DNA from: Ascochyta rabiei
Lineage: Eukaryota > Ascomycota > Dothideomycetes > Pleosporales > Didymellaceae
Length of the DNA stretch: 64,000 nucleotides
Direction: 5' to 3'
NCBI RefSeq assembly: GCF_004011695.2
Contig: NC_082405.1
Span: 3,037,001-3,101,000 of the forward strand
The position numbers and the translations under genes are program-made. Below are positions 55,146-64,000 of this stretch, piece after piece. The notes beneath the pieces were generated by a model, which saw nothing but the letters and a program-made list of their open reading frames with translations, did no database searches and was not told the DNA's origin. Position 1 is the stretch's first letter, and each line of letters begins with the position of its first letter.

Positions 55146-57023
55146 CGAAAAAGAATGTACGGTAGTATTGGCCTGGAAAGAGTGTGGGACTCAAGATAAG
55201 CCCAATTTTGCTCAGCGAATCGCGTATGTATCTCAGAGTACAGAATGAATGTGTAGTCGAAATGTATGCGAGATGTTTAAGAAGTCCGGCACTTGGGTGT
55301 ATTATACGTCTTACTTGGAGTAGTGATCGGGCTTGGCGCATACTACTGGGTCAACAGGATGGCCGCCCGGTGCAGTAGCCAGCATGGCGCTAGACTCAGT
55401 CGGCGACAAAGTATGCACAGCCTTTTGGATGAACGCTCTACACTGGTCCTTCTTTTGCGGCTGTGGCATGGTTCAGTCAGTCTGCACCCTAGTTCAGAGC
55501 ATTCTAGTATGCCGAACATAAGCAGAAACCCGACTTGAGTGGGTTACGTGACCGTGCTAAATGTGATCCGAAGTAGCTGTGCAAGTTTCAAAAGTCCGGA
55601 TGAGCAGGGGGTTGTCCTGCATGCTCACAGGTACCGTGCAAGCCTTGATGACGATTGAAGCTTGCTCAGTTTGTAGAGCCGGAGTTGTCGCATGGCGCTG
55701 GGGCTCAAACTTGGAGAAGCCAGTGCGCGATCGGTTACAGGGGTCATGTGTAGATGTCCGTAGGCGAGCGGACCTCTTACCGAAGATCTTGTGATCTTGG
55801 CCTGTACCGAGGGGGACAGTTGAGGTATAGCGACAAGAGACTGCTCTTCCTGACGTGTGAGTGGTAGTCTTCGTGTATTAGCATGTCGCATTGCCGGCGG
55901 TTGTGTGTGAGATGGCATCGATCTGTGGTGTTGATGTGGACCCAGTTTCTCCAATCTGTTTTTGGAAAGGTGACCAGGGACCCCTGCACCCGATCGCTTC
56001 TGTGCATGTCACGATATGATACTAATGCGAAGTTTTTGAACAGACTCTCTGTTGTAGATGCGTCGCCCCGTACAAGCGATCGATCTAATTTTTGCGTGGC
56101 GCTAGAGCGTAGCCATAAAATGGTTTCGACCCTAAAGGTCTGGTAGTAAGCTGGTTACAGGTGAAGTCCGGTCAAGCTCTAGAAGGATTGACAGTGACAA
56201 CCTGTCCAAGGAGCAGTCAGTTTTTCGCAATGGCCCCACGCTTATGCAAGGCTGCTTCTGTGACTAGGTACATATTGATGACAGTGCATTACGGTGTCAT
56301 TAATTAGATCTCCTGAAACACGGACATTAGCTGAAGCTTGCTCAAAGCTTTCCATCTTTGAGACCTTGCAAGTAGCTATGGTGCTTAGAAAGACATGCTG
56401 CGCATTTCGAATGCACAAGGCGACATCATTAACGACGCTCGCTTTGGTTGAGGTCTCGAAGCATATCCGAATTGTCGTTTTTGCCCTTGGGCTCTCGGGT
56501 CGAAATGTCCACATTTCTTCGATCGCAAAATATCCGTAGGGCGATTTCTCACTTTTGATATCTGCGATTTTAATCTTGTAGCAAACCAATTCGCCTCATA
56601 CCTTGAGGCACTAGATGTAAGCGAAACCTGGCAACAGCATGGAAGCTGTCTCGTGTCCAGAATGTGGGTGACATAATACAAAGCCACTGGGCCGGTGTTG
56701 ATGGTACTCGGGATTGAGTTCGGGGACCGCCTAAACCGGGTTTTCTGACGCACGGCTGCATACCAGGCACTGCATGCCTACAGCGTGGGTTTGAAGCAGA
56801 CCAGTGACAAGAAGGCACGTTTGAGCTGGCTGTGGAATGTTATAAGAGATGCTGAGGATGACTGATCAGGGTGAAGTTGGCTTCGTGTCTCTCTAGCGCG
56901 TCTCGCGTAATCGCATCGGAGCTCCCTCCTCGTGCCTTCGACCCCACGTGTGTGCGCGTCATCTACGTTTTCCGTTTGGCTTTGATACATCGTCTGTACA
57001 CAGCATCTGTTCGTTTTGGAAGC
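55146..57023. other. Intergenic between divergent TF and thiamine pyrophosphokinase genes
   Basis: 1.88 kb; contains both promoters. ORFs up to 122 codons on both strands lack domains. No RNA gene or strong repeat is recognised. Confidence 0.45.
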
Positions 57024-57866
57024 ATGAGTACCCCCGAGTATTGCGAGTTGGACCCCACCATATTCTTGGCCGATGGCGATCATCCTGAAAAGGCAGCGAA
57101 TCCGCCTGATCTCCTCATTTTAAACCAACCCATTACCGATTTTGCTTCATTTTCGCGATTATGGAAACACACAAACTACCGGATATGCGCTGATGGTGGT
57201 GCAAACCGGCTTCATGACATGTTCAATGGCAAACTCGAAAAACAAAGAGCTCAATATGTGGGTGATCAAAGTGCATTCCATCTTCACACAGGCCACCTGA
57301 CTCTTACCAAGCTGCCCAATATCATTCACGGCGATCTCGACTCGCTGCGAGATGATGTGCGCGCATACTACGAGTCTCATGATGTTGAGGTACTACGAGA
57401 TGGCGACCAGTACAGCACGGATTTTGGAAAAACATTGTCGAAAATATCTGCGAGACACAACGCAGCGTCACAGAAAGATGTACTGATCCTCGGTACTCTT
57501 GCAGGCCGAGTGGACCAAGGCCTCGGGCTTTTGCACGAGATGATGAGAGAAGAGACCAAACACCCAAACCTGCGTCTATGGCTCTTCTCGGAATCCAGTC
57601 TCTCCATGATTCTTAGGAGTAGACGGACAGCTGTTCGCAGTCTGCTATCTAGCGGACTCTTCACGGAAAACCTTGGGCTTGTTCCCGTCTATGGCCCAGC
57701 GACTATCAGTACCACTGGACTGGAATGGGACGTCAAAGACTGGTTTACGCAAATGGGAGGTCAAGTCAGCACTAGCAACCACGTCAAGGCTGACGAGGTA
57801 CAAGTTGAGACAGACCAACCGATACTCTTCACCATAGAGAGGGCGCCGCTGGAACAACAACTGTAA
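57024..57866 (+). CDS. thi80: Thiamine pyrophosphokinase
   Basis: Single exon, 280 residues from MSTPEYCELDPTIF (the upstream in-frame ORF is leader). The enzyme transfers pyrophosphate from ATP to thiamine to give thiamine diphosphate. Signature residues: RICADGGANRLHD (residues about 53-65), IIHGDLDSLRDDV (metal-binding Asp), DQYSTDFGKTL and LGTLAGRVDQGLGLLHEM. The C-terminal beta domain includes STTGLEWDVKDW. A fungal insert (EKQRAQYVGDQSAFHLHTGH) lengthens the N-terminal domain. Regulation by thiamine is common in fungi but nothing in the upstream sequence shows it. Confidence 0.92.
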   Translation: MSTPEYCELDPTIFLADGDHPEKAANPPDLLILNQPITDFASFSRLWKHTNYRICADGGANRLHDMFNGKLEKQRAQYVGDQSAFHLHTGHLTLTKLPNIIHGDLDSLRDDVRAYYESHDVEVLRDGDQYSTDFGKTLSKISARHNAASQKDVLILGTLAGRVDQGLGLLHEMMREETKHPNLRLWLFSESSLSMILRSRRTAVRSLLSSGLFTENLGLVPVYGPATISTTGLEWDVKDWFTQMGGQVSTSNHVKADEVQVETDQPILFTIERAPLEQQL

Positions 57867-59091
57867 CAGCCGTTAACGTCTACATCACGTGTTTCGCAAG
57901 GCTGTTCGGTGGATTGAGCCTTGCAGCCTTATCACGATAACTCTGCGGACACATGCCGAAATCAGCCAAGCGCTCAACCAATTGATTTGAGGCTGAAGCA
58001 CCGTTCGGCCGCTGCTCGCAATGAAAGATATCTGCGACCGGTCGAGTCAGTCGACAGATCCTGGTCGCCGTTGAACGGTCGGTTTGAACGGTCGGTTTGA
58101 ACTTCAGCAACTTGTCGTTTGAGAAAGAGTCGCGGTCCAACCTGCGTCTGCACCCAACTCGGCAACCGTGCGGGTTAGCTCACTGGAGCATCGTGGCTGG
58201 TCACAGGCCGAGAGCGACTGTTGGAAGCATTGGCGGTTTTCTTCGATGTTGCAGGAGTCCGTGCACCGAGTTCGACAGGCCCATCCAGACGGGCGCCTCT
58301 TCGTCTGACCTGCAACCCCAGACGGAAAAAGCAAGGACGTACAGGGACGGCGTCCTGCCGTTTGGCATCTCATCTGTTGTCAGGCTTCAACACCAGATAT
58401 CTGGCAACGTTGGTTCTCGCAATGCATTCATTCACTTGGTCGTTCCCCGGCTTGTCTAGACGTACGGCACGGTAGCCTCGGGCAGGCGCATGCATTCAGC
58501 AAGCTCGTGCTGCATCAGCGTAGGCGCGCTCGGACTCATTTTAACCACCCTCGATGCGGATGGGGTGCACATCCTCATGAAAGTCAAGTGCGCGTTGATT
58601 GGCTGGCCAGAGCACGTTTACCCGTCTCGCGGGCTCACTATCAACACGAGCTGTACTATCTTCCTCTGGGATGATGACCCAACAAAAGCACCGTGTCCCC
58701 TGTTTTGCTCTCACCTTCACCTCGCTCGCTACCTCCAACGCTCATGGAATAATTTCTCCAGCACTGGCTCACGCATTTCATGCTGCGTACCTCCCTCCAG
58801 AAGCACCAGTGCTACCACCCTCATCCCGTGTAACTACAGTCCCCCGGTCGCACACCACGTCCAAGCTTTTCGACAACCAGCGCGTCCGTAGGACACATTG
58901 AACACTGCATACTCCGCCTCAATCGCTCACCCCGCCCATATCCCAACCGCCCTGGTCTACCACCGCGCCAGTCGACACGGTGTGCAGCGACAGCTAAGAT
59001 TCTGAGCTCGTTGGCTACCGTGAACTCTCGACGTTGAAGAGTGTTGTGGGGAAGAGACGGGCCGAACCTGTGGAATGAAAGAAGAGTAACG
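57867..59091. other. Intergenic, upstream of the KRE6-like gene
   Basis: About 1.2 kb. A GAACGGTCGGTTT direct repeat (two copies) lies at 58073-58100. No supported gene. Confidence 0.45.
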
Positions 59092-61500
59092 ATGATCCCA
59101 CCACAAAAGGCAGTGTCGCGCCCCGCGTCGCGGGGACCGCTGACACGAGAAGCTGGAGACGTTGAGCAATCAGGCCGATCAACCGCCAGTTTGAATGCAG
59201 AAAAGATTGCATCATCACTGCGCAACATCGATACAGAAGCATCAAGCTCCCAGACTGCCTTCTTCCATCCAATGCACACAGCATCGCCAAACCATGATGC
59301 AAGTTCTTCTTCCGAGTCGGGCTCTACTTCGTCTTTGCCACAGACTCAACTACTGCTGACCTCTCGCTCACCGTCACCATCACCATCTCTAAAGCTAGCG
59401 AGGTCGTCCACCCACAGCGAAAACACGATCGAGTCGAAAGATTCCAAGTCGAGCGGAGATGCACCCCCACACACAACCCAAAACCAAGTAGAGTCTACCT
59501 TAGACCTGAAGTCGCAACGACGTCCGTTCCTCAGACCTCCGCATCAGCACCCGCTGCGAACGCGACATAAAAGCACACAAGAACTGACGAGCCATAATGC
59601 GCGCCCAGTCGGTAGCCCACTGACGATGCAGGATCTCGGCAGTGACTATACGCGCTACTTCAGTCCTTATTTCGCCGGAGCAAGAAGCATATCATCTGAA
59701 CAGCTCGCTGACCAGTCTGCGCCAACATCTGGCACAACCACACCGTTGGCTACAGTCTATCCAGTAAACCCGTTCCTCACGCCCAACCTTACACCAACTG
59801 CATCTACAACTAAGATAAACATTTTGTACGACCCAGAGAAGAACGTTTCACTCATAGACGACCGCCTTGCAGCGCCATATGAAGAGAAGGGAATGGCAAC
59901 GTGGCCATTGATTGGTGATGAGGATGAGCCGGATGATGAGATGCACATGCCACGCCCAGACGACGACATTAAATACAGAGTGAAGTTGAAGGACCATTTC
60001 TCACGGGATAACATCGTCTCCACGATTGGTCTGTTCATCATGGTGGTCGGACTTTTCTTTGTGTTCTTGGGGCTTCCCATTCTTTCGGCACTAGGCATCA
60101 TCGGGTACAACTCATTCTACGGGACACCGTTGAGTCAAATGTCCAAGTATCCCCAGGCAGAACCATGGGCAATCGTGAACAACAAGAAGTACCCACTGTT
60201 ACAAAACATCAGGACAGGTCTGATTGACCCGGACACTCCCAAGTACGCCATGGAGAAGAAAGGCGAGTTCGGCGACGAGTATGAGTTGGTCTTTAGCGAC
60301 GAGTTCAACGACAACAATCGCACCTTCTATGAAGGCGACGACCCGTACTTTTTTGCCCCTGATATTTGGTATGGCGCGACGGAGGATTTGGAGTGGTACG
60401 ATCCGGATGCAGTGACAACTTGGGAAGGAACACTGGAGCTGCGACTGGACCAGTTCGAGAATCACGGCCTCAAATTCCGGTCCGGTATGCTGAACAGCTG
60501 GAACCATCTCTGCTTCAAAGGTGGCATCTTCGAGGTTTCCGTCTCACTTCCTGGTCCGGCCGGGGTACCAGGCATGTGGCCTGGTGCCTGGACAATGGGC
60601 AATCTAGGCAGACCGGGCTACTTGAGCACAACTGATGGCATGTGGCCATACACCTACCAGGCGTGCGATGTCGGCATCACCCCGAACCAGTCATCCTCAG
60701 ACGGCCTCTCCAATCTCCCCGGCCAACGCCTCTCATCTTGTACCTGCCCTGGCGAAGATCATCCAACTCCAGGTACCGGCCGCGGGGCACCAGAAATTGA
60801 CATCATCGAAGTCGGTGCTACCTACTCACCACAAAATATGCCCATTGCTACTCAATCCTTCCAGGTCGCCCCGTTCGACGTACACTGGTACCCCAACTAC
60901 AATTTTACCGCATTTCCAGACTACAGTGTAAGCTGGTACAATGGCTACACCGGTGGTCCTTATCAACAGGCTATTTCCGCGACAACAAATCTGAACAAGA
61001 ACTGGTTCGATGGTCAGCAATACCAACGCTACTCTTTTGAGTATGTACCTGGCGAAGGCAAAGACGCCTTCATCAGCTGGAAAGTCGGTGACCAGACCAT
61101 GTTCATGATGGACGGGCGTGCCATCGGACCGAATGGAAACATCCAAGCCAGACAGATCAGCGAAGAACCTATGAGCCTCATTCTCAATCTTGGTATCAGT
61201 AATTCCTGGACCTGGATCGACTGGGAACACATGAATTTTCCCGCTGTAATGAGGGTTGACTATGTGAGGTGGTATCAAAAGAAGGGCGAAGAGAAACTGG
61301 TCACGTGTGACCCGCCGGGCTTCGAGACGACGAAGTACATCAAGGAGCATATGAACGCTTACACGAACCCTAACCTCACTGTAAGTCGAATATTCTGGAC
61401 GTCTAATAGAAGGTCTGGACTAACAACATGATAGCAATGGGATCAAACCGGGCACAAGTGGCCGAAGCATGAGCTGAACAGCGATTGTAAAGCAAAATAG
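59092..61500 (+). CDS. Beta-glucan synthesis-associated protein, KRE6/SKN1 family (GH16 fold)
   Basis: Exons 59092-61380 and 61435-61500 give 784 residues. A Ser/Pro-rich cytosolic N-terminus of about 300 residues precedes one membrane helix (NIVSTIGLFIMVVGLFFVFL), so the protein is a type II Golgi/ER membrane protein. The lumenal GH16-like domain carries ELVFSDEFNDNNRTFY and the active-site motif GAPEIDIIEVG (E-x-D-x-x-E). It is followed by Trp-rich substrate-binding segments and a small Cys-rich C-terminus. Members support beta-1,6-glucan formation in the wall, probably as transglycosidases. The second exon encodes only the last 21 residues. The first ATG of the frame (59092) is used; the frame opens earlier without ATG. 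Confidence 0.93.
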
Positions 61501-61787
61501 GCTGCTTTTGTTCTTGATGATTAATTCACGATCTATGCATTTGAGCACGGCGTATATGATGGGATTGTAGGTGAATAATAGCCTTATATAATGAAAGAGT
61601 TGTAGCGTTTGCGGAAAGGTAAAATGGTGTAGTAAAGAGGTAGGCTTCACAGTTAGAAGCTACATACATGGTATCAATTGAAATAATCAGGAAAATTCCT
61701 CCAGCACTCTTGCAGTTCGGGAATCTGATTTGTCACCCCCCAATCGTCCCATGTTACTGCAAAGTATCCTTCCTACAAACTTCAATG
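61501..61787. other. Convergent 3' region
   Basis: 287 bp, AT-rich, between the stop codons of the KRE6-like gene (+) and the transporter gene (-). It contains only 3' UTR sequence as far as I can see. Confidence 0.5.
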
Positions 61788-63463
61788 TCATGCTCTCATC
61801 TTGCCTCGTCCTAGTCCAATCGCCCACACACTGTCAACAACCACTATAGTAAAGAAAGAGAACACCAAACTTCCTCCAAAAACCAAACTATGGTACGTCC
61901 AAGCATCTCCAGCGTTCAGATCGACGACTTGGCACACAACTGCCCAAGGCAGCACATATAGTATGTTGGAAGCAAGCGACTGGTACAAATACCATCTTGG
62001 TCGTGTGGACACGAGAATGGCAGCGAGCTGCGTCGAGACACCGTAAAGGATATAGCACCAATCGATAGTCCGCCACATCCGCGCCGCAATCCGCGAGACT
62101 TCCACTGAGCCGGACAGGTAGCGGGCAAAAGGTCGTGCGCCGAGAAAGGACATGAAGAGACAAAGCGGTATCTCGAACACGAGCACGATTCCGACCGAGT
62201 AGAATGCCCATCTGGCGATATGCCAGAGTTGGCGAGATGAGAGACGTGGCTGTGGATTGTCGAGGGTGTCCAGACTCGCGCGCACGTGTCCCCACGAATG
62301 CCCGATGAATGTGAGCGTCGTGGCTTCAAGTGCAGATACAGGAACCATGATGAGGCCCCATCGTATAGTGGAGAATACGCCCCATGCTGTTGCGTAGTCA
62401 CTGCCGAGACCGACAATGCCGTGCACTAACCACAGGTAGAGCGCGTTGCGGATTGCAGACTCTGTGAAGAATACGAAGCCTGGCTTGAACAGTACACGAA
62501 GTGACGATAGTGACGGCTTGAGGGAATGGCTCGACCGGTCTTGTTTGATAGCAGATATTTTGCTGAAGCTCGTCGTGTGGATGAAATACGCCAGACCAGC
62601 AAACGCCGAAGTCAGATTACAAGCAAGCGAGATGCCGGCTTGCATGTTGACTGTTGGCGTGATGCCTCCAACGTGAAATTTCGAGATGATGATCAAGTTC
62701 AGGACAATGTTGATAGCAAATTTGACTGAGCTGATAACTAGCGGCACATCAGGCTTATCGAGTGCACGAGTAGATGTGTTGACAGCATACTCGACCGCAG
62801 AGCTGAAAGCCGAAAAGGCAGATATGCGAACATACGTTACACTAACGTCCCGCACCTCTACCGGGACGAAGCCTTTAGCAAAGGTCGACGCACCGCCCAC
62901 GAAGCCAATGCTCATGATAAGACCCAGAATCGATTGGAAGAAAATGAGTGTGTGGGCGAGCTGCACCCTCTCTCGAAAGCCGCGGCTAGCGGTATCGCCG
63001 ATGATCAGATATGAAGCTCGTGGCAGGCCTTCGTTAAGGACTTCGGCGACAACTCCAATGTACGTATAGATGTCGGTTGTGACGACCATGGAGGAGTCGA
63101 TGTTGGCTACCCATAGCTTCGAAAGTGTACCGTAGAGCGCTGGGAGCACAAAGGCGCATATATTGAAGAATAGCGCTCCGGAGTATCTTTGAGTTTGTGA
63201 GAAAGGGAAGGCGGGGATTGGTAAGAGACTTACGTGTTGCGGTGGAATGAGGGCTTTAGGCCTTTCAGAGCCTGCGATTTGATATGGATGTGCTCGTCTC
63301 GGCCATCATCTGAGGGCTGCGCATTGTGGTCATCGGGTGTTGAGTCCTCAGGTGAGTGTATAACACGCAAGGTGTCTAAGTCGTCGGTCTTTGACGGAAG
63401 CATTTGATAGTCTCGGTAATGGAGTCCTGAAGTAAGAAGTGAATATGAAGTTGAGCCAGTCAT
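61788..63463 (-). CDS. MATE/MOP-superfamily membrane transporter
   Basis: Exons 63234-63463 and 61788-63186 give 542 residues starting [20 protein letters not shown]. An acidic soluble N-terminus of about 80 residues leads into about 12 hydrophobic helices in two similar halves: [53 protein letters not shown] and so on to [18 protein letters not shown]. The topology, with [15 protein letters not shown] in the middle of the first half, fits the MOP flippase/MATE group, used for export of organic compounds with H+ or Na+ antiport. The substrate is unknown. The intron joins NT|YSGAL and is 47 bp. Confidence 0.82.
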
Positions 63464-64000
63464 TGCCTTTGTGTTTGCTGCAAAATCGCCACCTTATCAG
63501 GTGATCTTGGCGACACACATTTGTTGAGGTGAAGGTGCGTGGATGCAAAGAGGGGAATTACGAGTGCTAAGAGCAAGTACAGCCTGTCCAATAGTGATTC
63601 ATGCGAACAGAAAACCGACCCTTGGAATGCTGCAACACTGCAAAGACTACAACTAAGCATTTGCCTACCTTCACAGAGAAACGACGATCTTGCAAGGCTT
63701 CTCATGGGGAACAAACAGTCTTCGAAATGCTGCTTCCATCGTCGATAATGGAGCTGCAATGGAGCCTGTACATCTGAGCTTCATCAGTGGCTTGCTCAGC
63801 TGCGGGGGAAAGAAGAATCGTCTGCAAAGATTTCGTCACGATAGGATGGGTTGACAAGCATTCCGATTGGAAGCTATACGGGTCCAGAATTCGAACATCG
63901 GTGAGAAGTGAAGCTTTGAAGCGAACATAGATCCTAGTGTCAAGTGCGGAATGATGAAGGCTTCTATCATGGTGACCGAGTGACTCGATAAGACTACACG
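63464..64000. other. Right end, intergenic
   Basis: 537 bp upstream of the transporter gene to the window edge. No gene, RNA or strong repeat is recognised. The 99-codon minus ORF at 63460-63759 has no domain. Confidence 0.4.

Overview
The window is nuclear DNA of a filamentous ascomycete, most likely a dothideomycete close to Pleosporales. The evidence is the gene set (fungal eEF3, KRE6/SKN1 glucan-synthesis protein, Cdc3-type septin, Exo70, Zn2Cys6 regulator, secreted tyrosinase). It is supported by many short GT..AG introns (about 45-70 bp, some with CTGAC-like branch sites) and a transposon whose stop codons look like repeat-induced point mutation (RIP). The order-level placement is inference. 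I count 23 apparently intact protein genes, one esterase pseudogene, one DNA transposon with a dead transposase, and several minisatellites. I saw no tRNA, rRNA or CRISPR array.

Layout. 1-7.4 kb: tail of an unseen gene, then exo70, a Cdc3/AspB septin and a Pom33/Tts1-type membrane protein, all on +. 8.75-12.26 kb: a complete Mutator-like element (MULE) with perfect 49-bp inverted repeats and a 9-11 bp target duplication. Its transposase frame has ten in-frame stops and a small nested insertion. 13.6-20.2 kb (+): a cyclin, glycogen phosphorylase with a damaged splice acceptor, and a Yip1-domain protein. 20.7-23.8 kb (-): a basic/coiled-coil protein and a phosphatase-fold protein lacking the catalytic Arg. 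25.6-29.7 kb: tyrosinase, a broken carboxylesterase and an extended SDR. 29.8-36.8 kb (-): an LSH/HELLS-type SNF2 ATPase and eEF3. 38.9-42 kb (-): a class-V PLP enzyme and a secreted or anchored unknown. 44-52.6 kb: a pseudokinase, mitochondrial ribosomal protein mL44 (Mrpl3), a tiny single-pass protein, a Mak32-like PfkB kinase and cyclase-associated protein (CAP/Srv2). 53-64 kb: AT-rich repeat remnants, a Zn2Cys6 factor, thiamine pyrophosphokinase, a KRE6/SKN1 protein and a MATE/MOP-type transporter.

Most genes are unrelated housekeeping functions, and I see no biosynthetic cluster. A loose theme is polarised growth and wall building (Exo70, septin, CAP, KRE6). The most unusual content is the RIP-scarred MULE with its frame-shifting nested insertion. 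After that come two pseudoenzymes, the glycogen phosphorylase splice-site defect, a 4-nt first coding exon in the septin gene, and repeat-filled non-coding DNA.
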